Assembly (NCBI GenBank): GCA_030340625.1
Contig: JAOPHQ010005763.1
Coordinates: 18,501 to 82,500 of the forward strand
Direction of reading: 5' to 3'
DNA length: 64,000 bases
From: Merluccius polli
Lineage: Eukaryota > Chordata > Actinopteri > Gadiformes > Merlucciidae
In this document: positions 1-38,500 of the stretch, piece after piece
Position numbering within the stretch: position 1 is the stretch's first letter
Layout: the number at the start of each line of letters is the position of its first letter
Made by a program: the position numbers and the translations under genes
The notes under the pieces: model-generated
Told to the model about the DNA's origin: nothing
Database searches by the model: none
What the model saw: only the letters and a program-made list of their open reading frames with translations

Positions 1-521
1 CTTTCTTTGTCCCCCCCGACCCCAAAAACACCATTTAATGGACCCGGCCCCTTTTGCTTTTTTAATAACTCTTAGATGGAAACCAGAAGTGAAGCTGGTT
101 TTCGTTCTGCTCAGGAGTTTGGAATGTGAACATTAACACCTATTCAGTGCGCCGTGTTTGTTCAGGGGAGTGCGCTTTATTAACCGGCCTGTACAGCGTG
201 TTGCTGTGTCCTGTGCTGTCAGTCTGCATGCGGTATGACGTCTTAGCGCAAGCGGGAGGAAAGAGTGCGGTTTATGTCTCCAGCCGGTCAGAGGGGTGTT
301 CCCTAAACTCCCACTCAACAGCCTTGAGAATGGACTGTATGGGAATAACCTGGGATTCCCTCTTCCCATTGTGTATATATATATATGAGAGAGCGAGAGA
401 GAGCGAGAGAGAGCGAGAGAGAGCGAGAGAGAGCGAGAGCGAGAGAGGGGGGAATCCCATTGTCTTCCTTCCTCGTCCCTCCACCCCTTCCTTCATTGAC
501 TGCACCGCAGGAAAAACCCAC

Positions 522-23644
<23,123 letters not shown>

Positions 23645-23824
23645 GTCTTCTGGTCAAAACTACATGGCGCCCATATCACATGCTCACATCTCACAAGGAA
23701 AGCTAGCGTTCACGTCGTGGAAGCAGTCGCGTTTGTATCATAAGAAACATATATAATATGTATCTATACATATATATATATATGCATATAAATATATATT
23801 TATATATTCACACAGAACCGATTT

Positions 23825-23911
23825 GTTACGTCAGACTACAACAACGTTGCTACTCGTGGCGCGTGGCTCCTCTGCGTCGTTCCGTCGCAAAACGAAACGT
23901 CACCAACACTG
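23825..23911 (-). promoter_or_regulatory. Candidate CRE/ATF-like sites upstream of eif2ak4
   Basis: About 180-270 bp upstream of the eif2ak4 start codon, TTACGTCA (near 23826-23833) differs by one base from the palindromic CRE. A half-site CGTCA follows near 23907. These are short motif matches only; promoter function is inference. Confidence 0.3.
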
Positions 23912-23925
23912 CGGCTGTTCTGTCG

Positions 23926-23986
23926 GCTGCCTCTAGGTGGCAGAGTTTCTCCTTCTCCTAGGGAGAAACACTGCCACCTAGAGGCT
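23926..23986. promoter_or_regulatory. Near-palindrome carrying two inverted CTCF-like motifs
   Basis: CCTCTAGGTGGCAG on the plus strand (about 23930-23943) fits the CTCF core consensus. The same motif occurs inverted at 23971-23984. The two arms form a ~27-bp inverted repeat with few mismatches around a short centre. The element lies ~280 bp upstream of the eif2ak4 ATG, between two divergently oriented genes. CTCF binding is inferred; a transposon-derived palindrome is the alternative. Confidence 0.45.
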
Positions 23987-23996
23987 GCTGCTGCTG

Positions 23997-24064
23997 CTTC
24001 TTCTTCTTCTTCTTCTTCTTCTTCTTCTTCTTCTTCTTCTTCTTCTTCTTCTTCTTCTTCTTCT
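23997..24064. repeat. (TTC)n microsatellite
   Basis: Perfect TTC triplet array, about 22 copies, right beside the inverted CTCF-like motif. A purine/pyrimidine mirror tract of this kind can form triplex DNA. Confidence 0.95.
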
Positions 24065-24118
24065 GAGTTTTCGGCAGTAAATAGCAGTGTCTCAAACTTA
24101 CTTGTATTTATGTGCCAC

Positions 24119-24193
<75 letters not shown>
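24119..24193. repeat. (ATG)n microsatellite
   Basis: Perfect triplet array of about 25 units, 55 bp from the TTC array. Confidence 0.95.
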
Positions 24194-25189
24194 GTGGCCA
24201 TGGGACAATAATGTAGAAATGTGATTTATTTGCAAAAGTTTGTGTTTTTAATTAGAAAGTTTGTGTTTGTACAAATTAAAGCAAACCTGCATTATGTATT
24301 ATGTAGTATTTTTAATCAAATATATTAGCAGATCTTAGCAGATATTGTCCCATTCATTTGATATTTAATATAAGGTGTAGGTCCTACATTAAAAATGGGG
24401 ACATTTGTAGTTTGACGGTCCATCAACAAAATATCTAATTTTATTTTTTCTGAAATTAAAAAAAGGGACATATGCCGGTTTTGTCTGTTCTTATCATCAA
24501 AAATTGGGCCCAATGGTTTACTATGATTTGTTTGAACCTTTTATTATTTGCTTATAGTATAGTACAAACCACCACGTAGCGAGCGTGCGTCACAGCCTAT
24601 CAGATAGACACAAGACTAATCACCAACTATCTCAAAATTAATATTCATGAGAATTCATGAATATTTCATTAATTGTTTTAAAAACGGGGACATTTCCGGG
24701 GACAGCAAAACGGGGACGTCTGGTCACCCTAATTTAATATCTTCAAAAGCAAAGATACTCACGTTGCCTTGGGCCTATGGCATTTCCAAGTCAAATCTGT
24801 ACATCTATAGCTTGCAAGGTCTTTATTCTCTACCTATAATCACCTTTCTAAACATACTAATGCTATCGGCTGGCTTGAACCCCTCCAAGGTAGGACATAC
24901 AGGGAGAGGCCGTGCGATGGAAGGTCCAGCCTCTGGATCCTGGCTATCTGTGCAGATAGAGAGCAAATACTGCTATAAATAGGAGGCTTTGGTGTCTGGT
25001 GGGACTGCCTGGAGCAGAGGAATGAGTTGACATTCCCCCATTGAGTTGACATGCCACCAAGACACCACTTACTTACTACCACAGGATTGCCCAGGTCTCA
25101 CCCAATTGACTCAGAAGGCGCAACATTTTTGAAATGGTATACTCCCATTCAGATCACTTCTGATTCCTCTTTATGTCTCTGATTCAGAT

Positions 25190-25500
25190 TTCCAGAAATG
25201 GTCAGTTGGCTTCACCAGAGGTGTGGACTAGAGTGGTGTCATGGCATACCGATGGCTCATAGAATAATTAATTCCAGAATCTGGCTGCATAGAAGACAGC
25301 ATTACCTCATAAGGTGTACATCAAGGGGGGATATAGTGCAGAAATGGGCGGGACAAATATGGAACTCATATCACAGACTAGCCCCGGTGGAGCAGTAGCA
25401 GTTGGCTGCACATTAATGACAGGGGCGCTCACAATGACCTTACAAGGAGACAGCTGGGCCAATCGGGACGAAGCAGCAAGAGCCGCAAGCCACTAAGACA
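25190..25500 (+). pseudogene. Possible decayed reverse-transcriptase-element RNase H segment
   Basis: Broken frames contain WHTDGS (about 25238-25255) and, further on, SWANRDEAARAASH (about 25453-25494). The spacing recalls an RNase H TDGS motif and its C-terminal helix in retroelement polyproteins. Stops and frame changes separate them. This is a weak pattern match in the eif2ak4-actc1 intergenic region. Confidence 0.2.
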
Positions 25501-25571
25501 GCCAGACCAGACACAGATGCCCCAAGTGGCATTACCATCAGCTGTTCCGTGTGTTAGGAGGGCTCAGCGCA

Positions 25572-25612
<41 letters not shown>

Positions 25613-26309
25613 CATACACAAACACATGAACACATACACACTGTTCAGTCTTCTGAGTCACGGTTGGTTCATTCACCTCCTTAACCAGACATGTAAAGTC
25701 ATGTTGCTTCTGAGGATTCGTAGTTGACCCGTGGGTGGTCATGACTGTGATAAATCCCATAGGTGGGTAGATGACATATGATAGTATTGTAGGGGCACGC
25801 AGCAGGATCTGATACTGAAGTCACACAATATGTTTGTGAGACCAAGAGAGGATTACTGTAATATGTTTTCACACTTTCACACTTATGTCAGCTTCATCGA
25901 ATGACATAATTATTTTCCAAGTTTTCACTTCTACACACGATTACAGGTGTTTAATAACATACAATAGTTATTCTGTCATGCTTTGCGATATACAGCATTT
26001 CCCTGAACATTTCAAGTGAATAATTTGCAGAACACAAAATATTTTGCAAAACTTTAAACTTAAAGATTCAATGAATAGACTATTACATTTTCAGGTAGTA
26101 ACATGCCATAAATGATTCTACCCTTTTTGAATGTTAGTTATTTTTTTATTTACTTTTATATATTTTTTTAATAGTTTATGGAGCAGCTCACTCTGAAGTT
26201 TTTTACTGGGGCTTGTTGATCTTTTTTTTTTTTTTTTTACTAGCTGCTCTTTTTGGACTTGTGTGAACTCTAAGCCCCGCCCACTGGTCCCCAGACCCAG
26301 CCACAGTCT

Positions 26310-26376
26310 TATTTAAGGTCTGCTCCAATCTTGGGCCTTTGTCCCCGTGGAAGCATCAGTCTACCCGTGCAACTAG
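26310..26376 (+). promoter_or_regulatory. actc1: actc1 core promoter and non-coding exon 1
   Basis: TATTTAAGG at 26310-26318 is a TATA-like box. About 30 bp downstream begins a short untranslated exon ending CAACTAG at 26376, followed by the consensus donor GTGAGT. Vertebrate muscle actin genes have just this non-coding first exon before the ATG exon. A CArG-like CTCTTTTTGG occurs near 26247-26256 but is imperfect. The exact start site is inferred. Confidence 0.55.
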
Positions 26377-26719
26377 GTGAGTAGGTCCATGACTTGATGT
26401 GGCTTCTAACTCCTCTTTAGCTTGGCTTCCCTCCTTCAATTTCTTCTTCATCATCTTCATCTTGTTCTTTTTTGAAACATTGATATTCTAGTATGTTGTA
26501 TGCAAAATGATGTATGCTTGTATTGGAGGTTCGTGTACATGATGCGCAGCATGTTTATGATATGCTTCATGTGTCTTGAAATGGTTAGATCAACAAATAG
26601 CGTGCATTTACAAAAAAGGAGTTCAAATCTGGGTTCAGTGCAATGAAGAGAAACTGTATGCCTTAGTTGAGGGAGAAATGTGTGTAATTATTAAACAATT
26701 ACATTTTGTTCACTGTGAG

Positions 26720-27265
26720 ATGTAATATATACTAAGCTATACTATGCTATTACTAACATTCATGTCTGCAGTGAAAGCACTTAACATGTAGCCGCTTTCT
26801 TGTAACAAGTCAGTGGTAAAGAAACGGCTTTATTGTAAGAAAGAATTAGATCAAACTGCAATATGTCCTAAAATATACTATTACTGGGTGATCAGTGTAC
26901 TTAACATATATGTGCCTTCACTAAATATTGAGAAACTGCAATATAATTATACTATAACTGGCTGTTTTGTGTACTTAACATTTAAGTGCCTCCACTGCAT
27001 CAACTGAGAAAAAAATAGTTTTGAAGTAAGAAAGAATGAGACCAAACTGCAATAAACTAAAATATACTATTACAGAGCTGTTTCAGTATACTTTATCGGT
27101 GCTTTTATTACACCAACCAGAAAAATGAGTCTTGTAGTAGGAAATATTGAGACCAAACTGCAATACATACTAAGATATACTATCACCGGCTGTTTCCTGT
27201 ACTTAACATACTGTATGTGCCTTAAGTGCACTGAAGTAAGAGAGACTGCGACCAAAGCTGGTTAC
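26720..27265 (+). repeat. Degenerate ~111-bp tandem repeat in actc1 intron 1
   Basis: The block AACTGCAATA...ATACTATTAC...GTACTTAACATA...GTGCCTTCACTGC...AGTAAGAAAG recurs. The AACTGCA anchor lies at 26854, 26934, 27045 and 27156 (spacings 80, 111, 111), with partial copies on both sides. It is AT-rich and diverged, so not a recent expansion. Confidence 0.75.
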
Positions 27266-28164
27266 GGCCTAATGAATGGAACTATTTGGAGGCATGCAGT
27301 AAAACAAAAGTATCCCAATGTGCTGACAGCTGCCCTACCAGACTAGCTCTGAGACAAGCTCCCCCAGACCTGAAATAGCTGCAGATAGAGACGCCGCACT
27401 TGTTTATCCCCCCACCACCACCTCCACCACCACCTAGGTACAGTGGGGGGTAGAGCTTAAAATAGACCCACCCCTCAGATCCCTCTGTTATGCCCCTTTT
27501 TGGTGCTACCTCAGCAGCTCTGCAGTGTCCCAGGAACAATCATCATCCTCTGGTCTGTTGAGATACAGTATCAGTGGTTGTACAAGGGGACGGAAATAGC
27601 ACCCAAAGGCATGTCTAATTAGCGCTCTATAGATAGCGCAAGTGCAAGTGGTTTGTCTTAGTGGTTTTCTGTTAATAATATGTGACGATAGTGACACTAC
27701 AGCGGTTAGGTCTGACAGCTGTCTGAAAACACAGTGGATTCACATGGAGATAGGGATCATTTTATTGTCCATCAACAATGACAACCAAAAAAATCATCCA
27801 TCTTCAATGGATCTCGAAACATAAAAAAACAACAACATAAATTTACAAAAAAAAACCATCTCATCATCACAATAAGTGTGTCCAATAATAGTGCATTGCG
27901 TATTTCTATGATATGACTTAGTTGTGTGTATAATATATTGTGTCAACTGTAAGTCAATTCAGTCCAATTACAATTACACTCATCGTGGCGCTGAGAGCTC
28001 TGCGGTTGGCCAGCCCCCGACAGGCCTTTGCGCGATGCTATCAATAATAGGACAGGGAGTTTAGACAGCTGTTCCTAACACCCCGATCCCCTCCCTCTCT
28101 GTCTCTCCTCCTGTCTGTCCTGTTAACCCCCCCCCGACGTAGACCAGCCCAGCAAAGCCAAATC

Positions 28165-30690
<2,526 letters not shown>

Positions 30691-30761
30691 ATGCGCAAAC
30701 CACCTTCCATGCATACAAACACTTGTATGTCTTTGTCAAATGTATATATATGTTCTGTTGT

Positions 30762-30767
30762 AATAAA
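30762..30767 (+). terminator. actc1: actc1 polyadenylation signal
   Basis: AATAAA, 72 bp after the actc1 stop codon. This gives a short 3' UTR, typical for muscle actin genes. Confidence 0.75.
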
Positions 30768-30779
30768 AAGAAATCATTG

Positions 30780-31850
30780 TGACAGTGTACCTGAATCTTT
30801 CTATGACTTGTTGAATTGTTTGATGTGCAGGGAAGATGTCAACGCAATGAAATGATCAGCCAGGCAACGTGTTCAATCCTTTCTAATGGTCGAAACATAT
30901 AACAAGATTTCATCTAAACTACATGTAAAATACATCAACTAGAGTGCTGAAAATGTACACTGCATTTAATATTACACAAGGGAGAAGCCACAATGTTCAC
31001 ATTGTGACTGAAATGTAGGCCTATGTGTTTATGGTTTAGAAATGGAAGAAACAAAACACATACTTTCCGGCACACATAGCGTTGGAACCACTACTACATT
31101 GCCGTAGTTGGTGTGATAAGACATATGTTTGAACTATGGATTCCAAATCTTAATTTGAATTGAAACGCAAGCTACATCTCTATTTGAATAGATATAGTGG
31201 ACTGAGGTTTGCAGGATGATAACTGCCTTGCAATATGTCCATTCAATGCTTTGTATACAGGAGGACAAGTAAATACCACCAAAATAAAAGAGATAGACCT
31301 ACAAGTTCCCGATCCTGGCTGCACTGCACTGAATATACTGGCACATTTTGTTACTCCCTGTGGGAGATTCAAATGGAGAGTGTACTGTGGTAGCGTTCCC
31401 AACTCGAGGAGATGAATGCATGCATTGACAGGTTTCTCTGCATCTATGATATTGGGTGGGGGGGTTGGTTGGCTTGGAGGCTTATTCGTTAGGACGGCTG
31501 CGTTAAAGCAAACAGGCCCTAGTTTCCAACCTGCCTCGCCTGGGGCCTTTCTGCGTTGACATGTTCTTTCTGTGTACCTTCTCCTACCTCTGAAGACATG
31601 TATGTAAAGTCCATGTGAGGATCAGTCAGCCTACTCTGTTAAAAAATAATAAGTGTCAAGATTTAACTAGCCTATATATTGGCAAACATTACAGTATGAG
31701 CTTAGAAACATGACTCAAATGGTTCTCAGTCATAATCATGCTTATTGCATTTAGAAAATGATCTAATAAAATAAAATGATCTACACATAGGTGTTTTACA
31801 TGAGCTTTGTCCGCGTATGATTTAAGGCTGGGTTTGCAGTTTTGCTCTCT
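30780..31850. other. Intergenic region between actc1 and arhgap11a
   Basis: About 1.1 kb of unique-looking sequence with no recognised gene, element or repeat. Reading frames here are short and lack conserved features. Confidence 0.6.
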
Positions 31851-31853
31851 CCA

Positions 31854-32024
31854 CCAATAATTATCAGAAATGTTTGGACGGTTTCGCCCTGTTTTACCCA
31901 TGGAAATTGCATTGTGTATTTGCCTCTCATTGGCCCGAAAGCTGAAGCTCCGCCCACATCACTAATGCGTCGAACCCTTTCTGTCCAATCACAGCGCGGT
32001 ATGCGGGGAGCGCTGCCATTTGAA
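31854..32024 (+). promoter_or_regulatory. arhgap11a: Cell-cycle type promoter of arhgap11a (CCAAT boxes plus CHR)
   Basis: CCAAT at 31854-31858, inverted CCAAT (ATTGG) at 31929-31933, and CCAAT at 31985-31989 precede TTTGAA (32019-32024), the cell-cycle homology region. Spaced NF-Y boxes about 30 bp upstream of a CHR are the layout of G2/M genes bound by DREAM/MuvB. ARHGAP11A is known as a mitotic gene. No clear TATA box was seen. Confidence 0.5.
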
Positions 32025-32551
32025 TGATCCGCTGCGGAAGTCGCCCTCATGAAAAGAAGTGCCACGGAGCTTGCGGTGAGGCTAATGTAGTTAGCTAGCT
32101 AGCTCACGCTTTAGTTTAAGATATAACATGGATTACGGGCAATCGGGTAGTGTTTCTTTGTGAAGATGTGCTTGATTGTTCCGGAGGCGGAAGTGCTAAC
32201 TGAAAACACGCCGATCCGTTTTCGAGTTTAGTTTGTAAACCGAAAGGCTAGCTAGCTAACTAACTGCTTTCTCGTATAGCATTTCGCCCGTGGTCTAGGC
32301 AACGTCAACGTGATCCGCGTCTTCCGTTACGTTATACTTAATATCGCCTTTAGTATTGCGGACTTGTTGGGTCGGCTGTTTTTACAGCACCCAATACAGC
32401 CAATATATACATCGCTTTAAAACCTCAGGAAGTTCAACTCGGACCGGATCGGAAGGGACCGTCGGTGGGTTTTTGGACGGGTGAATGCATAGGGACACGC
32501 TGTCCTTAGGTGGCAACACATAGGCGGAGGTGACTTGAGGGTGGGGGACCC

Positions 32552-35500
32552 ATGATGAAGGCGATGGAGAGAAACGTGATGCGCCTGGTGGCCGTGGAGC
32601 AGCTGCGAGCCGCTTACGGGATAAAGACGAAGAACTGGAATAAAGGCAGCAAACACGGCGGCAAGGCGGTGGCGGCCCAGTCGGTGAGTAAGGACCAAAT
32701 GACCACGATCGGCTGAACTCAAACACGTTTCCCAAATGATCAATGAAGTCAAAGTGCGTCTGAAATGCCGCTGTAGTCAAACAAACAGGCACATTCAAAA
32801 CATGGCCTTGACAGATGTCCCCATTGTTGTTGTTGTCTAATCTGATTTGCATATAGTTGAAACCATGCCCCCCCCCATCCCTCCCTTCCTGAAGACCATT
32901 TGTGTAACGTATGCATGTGAAATGTAGATTAGTTGGCAGTTTAAGCCCAATTCCCCCCAGCTCTTCACCAACAACACAACGCCCAGGTTTGATTTCCCCC
33001 CCAAGGACCTTGTTTCGTTGGCATTTATTTTGAATGCAACGGGCTGCAGACAAGGAACGCCCAAGCAGGAAACCATAGGTTATGAGAAGCAGCATCGCTG
33101 AAAGACTGCAAAAACCATTGGAGCAATACTGACTAAACCCTTTTGAGCAATCCTTGCTCAACACAAGTCCCACAGGTCTACCAAAGCAAGGGTTGCAGCA
33201 TCAACAACTTATTGACCTTCCCCATTTGAATTCTAGGACTGTTTGTTTTCAATTCTTTCCCCAGTCGCTCTTGGAGATATAATTTGCTTTAAGGGCGGCG
33301 CAACCCTGTGCCTCCTCATACCTTGTGCTTAATCGGTTTAGCCTGGGGTTGGTCACATGCTTGATCTGGAATTCGTGTGTTACCTGATGAGTTAATGCCA
33401 CATGGCTGATTCTGGGCTTTTATCAACACCGCGTTCCTTCTCATTTACAGCCAACTGTCATGGCATTCGTTCACATTTATTTCCTTTTCAGGCCAAGGTT
33501 TTTGGGATACCGCTGGAGAGCCTGCCATATTATAATATGGAACATGGCAGTGTGCCAAGGCAAGTGGGCGCAAATCAATTTCAAGAGCATGCAACGGTGC
33601 ACATTTCCCAATCTTGCATTTTTGTGTTTGTCTTTTTAATCACACGCATATGGTCTTTCTTTCCCTTCCCTCAGTTTTCTAGTTGATGCGTGCATGCAGC
33701 TGACGGCCCATGTAGACACAGAGGGTTTGTTCAGAAAGTCGGGCTCCATTGTTCGCCTGAAGGCGCTAAGGGTGAGTGATGACTTGGCGTGACCCCACAT
33801 TGAGAGGTCGACCTTGACCCCGGGACCCCAGGTCTGACACAACGGCGCTTTGTTTTGTTTTCCCTTGTGCAGGCCAAGCTGGATGCGGGTGAGGAGTGCT
33901 TGTCCACCGCCTTGCCCTGTGACATCGCGGGCCTGGTTAAGCAGTTCTTCAGGGACCTGCCCGAGCCCATCCTTCCAGCAGAGCTGAACGAGGCCCTGCT
34001 CAAAGCCCAACAGCTTCCCCACGGAAGAGGATAGGAGGTCGGCGGTTTTGCTGCTGTCCTGCGTTCTGTCGGAGAGGAACCGCTGCGTTCTGCGTCACTT
34101 TTTTGACTTCCTTCACAACGTCTCCCTGAGGTATCTTCACTTTGGATCCGAGGCTCCAGCCATCAGTTTGAATTTCTATGGGTTTTTTTTTGACTGGCTG
34201 TTTCTCATTTCGCTCCCCTTGCGTTCTCCAGGAGTTCAGAGAACAAGATGGACAGCAGTAACCTGTCTGTGATCCTGGCGCCCAACCTCCTTCACTCTGG
34301 GGATGGGAGCGAGAAGATGAACGCCAACACGGAGAAGCGCCTCCGGCTGCAGGCGGCCGTTATCCGCTCCTTCATAGAGAGTTCCAAAGATTTCGGTACA
34401 TCTGCGTTACCGACCCATTCACCTGACTTGACGTGATTCCTCAAAATACACACCATGTCAACAGTAATGAGGTTGCGTGTGCGCACACGGCAGTTTAAGT
34501 GTTGTTTGGAATACTTGTATTCATAAATTGTGGTTGCCAAGAAGTCTGGCATGAAAATTTGGAAAACTACTTGTAGCAGATGTTTCATATCCATCACAGA
34601 TATCCTTTGATCTTTAGATTTTTTTTGGCATTGTGACTATGATGGAGATTGGTAACAGTGCATCTCCAATATACCACCACATATGATCTAATATTTAATG
34701 TTGAATATTTATATTGTGGCCATACACATCCTGAACATGCATGTATATAGTACACAAGCCTGAGGTCTTGGACTGTGTCCTTGCTGTGCAGGTGTGTTGC
34801 CTCCGTTCCTCATGGAGAAGGTTCCCGCCATGATGGGCTGTGATGGAGGTTCCCTGTCTCCTTCCCACGAGGAGCAGGAGCACAATGCGGGTTCGAGAAG
34901 ACGTAGACGCAGTCTAGGAGGTACGGCTTTTAAAGGTTTTAACTGTTGTTGAATACATACCTGTGGGTTGTCTTGAAGTAGCCCTGATCGGTACTGTGTA
35001 AGTAGTTTGGTTTGTCTCATATTTCAGATATGGTCAATGGTGCTCTGACTAAGATAAAAACTAGTAGAACGCCCACAAACACGTCCCAGACAGACAGTTT
35101 TGGTAGGTATCGTGGTCGATCCCGTGCGTCGAGCCGATCAACACGTGGCATGTCGCAGAATGACAGTAGTCCATTTCCATTCGCTTTGCCCATTATATAA
35201 TCTCTGGAATTGAAACCGAAATTCAATTTCTATTTTACCGCTGATTTCATGTGCTTCCTTCCATTGAGCTGACTGCACACCTGGGGTGATGATAACATAC
35301 TGATTTGAATGAGTTATGCCTGTCTGAACTCGCCTGCTTGTCTGTCAATTCCACTAATCATCTTCCATGGGCTTAATTCAAACAGTTTTCACTACTAGAT
35401 TGGATTAAGTAATTCTGCAAGCTTTCGATTATAAACTGGTACATTTTTTGATTTTTCGCCAGTCTTTTCCTCTGCTACTCCCGTGATCGCAACACCGAAC

Positions 35501-38500
35501 TCGAAGCGCAAACTTCCCGTGGAATCCGGTCAGAGTTTCGGCTTCTCAAACAAGAAGCGTAGATCCATCAAAAAGAACCTGGGTTTAGAATTGTTTCCGA
35601 ATGCTCTGTTCAGTGGAACCTCCACTCCTGGATCAGGTATTCATTATTAGTGTTTTGATTGATTAATTTACTCATGTCCAATGGCTCCTCAGTGCTGATC
35701 ATGTAGTTTTTTTTTTCTTCTATCCTCTCACTACTTTGCAGCATACAGTGCGTCAGGAGTTTTGGACTCCTCCTCCCAGCATGCCACGATGTCCCCAGCG
35801 ACAAGATCCAGTGTTCGCTCGGCCGCGAGGAGGAAGAGCCGACGACTGAGCAGCAGGCATATGGTCCAGAGGTATACGCTCCCAAACCAACATGCATATA
35901 TGTAGGGCATTTTTAGGTTATCTAGGTTCCTCTACGTGGAATACAATATTAACTGCCTTTTTTTTTCATTCATATTGTTCCAGAGTTGAATCAGGAAAGG
36001 CTGGGTGCTTTTCCCCCAAAGTCAGTAAGAAGGAAGCGCCCCGCAAGTCCCTGCGCTTGCGCTTTAGCCTGGGAAAGAGCAGCAAAGACGCTGTAAGTGC
36101 AGCTGCCAGAAAGACTTGACAATCAAATCATCAGGTCACCTAGACCTGGACAATCCAAAAACATATGCTCCTAATGAATTGCCGTGTGGCATTTTGTCTT
36201 GCAATGAATTGCATTTGTTTTCAAATTAACACAACATAATAATGCATGCTAGGTGATATTTTGGGGGACAGTATTGCACAGTTGCACTTTTATTGTCTTG
36301 CTGTATTATGCTAGGGTACTTATATGTGTGTATAACAAAGTCTTAACGATAAGCATGATTTTAAGGATCTAAATCCAGTTGTATGTTTATAAAATAACCT
36401 AGATAACCTGGTGATGCAATATACAAATTATGACACTAAGTTCTAGCCTTACGTTAAACCACTATAAAACTTAAACCACTATAAAAAATATATTGAATAT
36501 GTTTGAGAGATCTATCATAACTAAATTAAATGGAACCTGAATCAGGTTTATTTGATGAGCTGTTAAGAAACTGATACATATATGTATCAGTATAATGCAT
36601 TATACTTTATATGTATATTTTATACGTAATAAAAAATAATGAAAACAAACTTCTGAGTGATTTTAATTGTCCTCTGAAGAACTAACCACAAATCATAACT
36701 TAACCTATTAAACCTTACATTTAACATCTATCAGGGACGTTTAACAATGTAACACTCACTGCTCTCTTTCTTAGTAGTTGTATTGTTGGTTAACATTGTT
36801 AGCTAGTCTTCCCCAAGAACCAAGTAGATCTCTTCATCTTTCATTTCTCATTCTCATTGGACAAAGGGGTCAGAATCCATTGGCTGGCGACTTGCCACTC
36901 AGGAGAGCACCACCAGTATTTGCCCCACCAAAGACACAGAGTTCACCCTCCCTGGCCTCCGTAATAAAAAGGAGTCCAAGAGTAAGTGTACATTTCCAAG
37001 TTTCTAGCAAACTAGATTTTTCTATGTAACATTTAAAAATGGCGTAGCCCTTGAGTTGTAAACACTGCCACTGTTTCGCTCAATCCCCGTAGGCTCCAAG
37101 TTCATCAGTAAATCGGAGGACAACCTACTCACTCCTCAGTGCGACTCCGCTGCCCAGCAAACCTCCTGGTGTGCCGAAACCCCCGAAGGATCCAGGGCTT
37201 TCGGTGGTCGGTCGTTCATGGACACCCCCATGAATCGAGGCCTGAAGGGCGACTACTTCTCCGAGCCGGCCATCGTTGCCTGCAAGCCTCCCACCGGGCC
37301 GAGCCTTCCCATGAAGCTGTGTTGTGCCACCAGTGCAGAGAGCCTGGAAAGTAAAGATGGCTCCCTCGTGAACATCCAGGCCCGGGCCCTGACGGACACC
37401 ACTGAGTCGCTTAAAGAGCCTGCAGGTTGCGGTCTCCAACCGGCCATTCAGCACCATGAAGGTAAGCCGACAGAGCCTTCAGAAAGCCTCTTGATGCCCC
37501 CGCCAGAGACTCCTACACTCAAGGTTCTTTCTGCAGTCCTTGAGCGATCCAGCCATCTTACACCAAATAGAAAGTTTGCGGATGACCAAAACATCACCTT
37601 CAGCCAGATGCAACTGGCCGCTATGTCTCCTTTGCATATCGATAGTGCGCTGTTTGAGACCGGCCTATATTTTAACCCAGCGGTTAACACTGGCGAAGAT
37701 GGTTCCCTGTGTGGTGCTGCTGCTGCTGGCTCTTTGAGCAGTCATCACGGCTCTATGGTGGGTGAGGCCGAGACGGAGGTTCAACACCTCGACTGCAGCA
37801 AACTGATTGACGCCCTAGACATTCAGAGCCCTGCTCACTTCAAACTGGGCGTCTCTGCCGGCTTACAGTCAACTCCGTATAGAATAGGTCGGGACTTCAA
37901 TGACGATTTTAACAAAGCTTCGGAGGATGACAAAAGCGACGGTGCCGTATTTGAAAAGCCAGCAGTCCCAAAACCAGCAAACAGTGTTCCCACGATCCTC
38001 CGAGTCTCAGAGGCCTCGAGTGGCAGACCACATCCAGCACTTCAACCAGCTCACATTGTACTCTCCCAAAGGCTCCAAGGGCGGCCCTAAAGGGTGCCGG
38101 TCTCCCCTGAAGTTCCAGCGCACGCCTGTGCGACAGTCTGTCCGCAGAATCAACTCCCTCCTGGGAGAAAGCAGGAGACCCATGCGGGCTTTGCAGCTCT
38201 CCGCTAGCCAGAGTGGTCCCGCAGGGAAATCGGTAAGCATGGAGAGCGTCCTTCCCTCGGCGCCCCAGCTTCAACCTTACCAGGGAGCAGAACCTGCAGC
38301 GCTGCCGAACGTCAAAGTTGGCGCCGCAAAGAAACCACCCCCAGTTCCGGCCAAAAAGCCAAGTACATTGGCCCGTAAGCACAGGGTTTGTGCTTTAGGT
38401 GACGTGACAAACCAAATGCTGTCAAAGTCAGTGAGTGACACTTCTCATCCCGTCGGTAAGACGGATGTGTTGGAGGGCAGGAAGTCTTGTTTGCAGCATG

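Larger units (their letters stand above)
23645..26309. other. Intergenic region between eif2ak4 and actc1
   Basis: About 2.7 kb separates the two divergently oriented genes. It holds the CTCF-like palindrome, TTC and ATG triplet arrays, AT-rich unique sequence, a possible transposon end reading GTCTGGTCACCCTAAT near 24717-24733, a possible RNase H relic and a CA array at 25579-25611. No conserved gene was recognised. SRP14, the divergent neighbour of EIF2AK4 in human, is not present. Confidence 0.6.

Noticed and set aside
23836..24201. Reading frame with poly-His and poly-Glu
   Set aside because: It is produced by the ATG and TTC triplet arrays, with no start context, homology or splice support.
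32382..33173. 263-residue minus-strand frame over the arhgap11a start
   Set aside because: Antisense to the conserved first exon, promoter-proximal region and intron 1; no similarity or splice signals.
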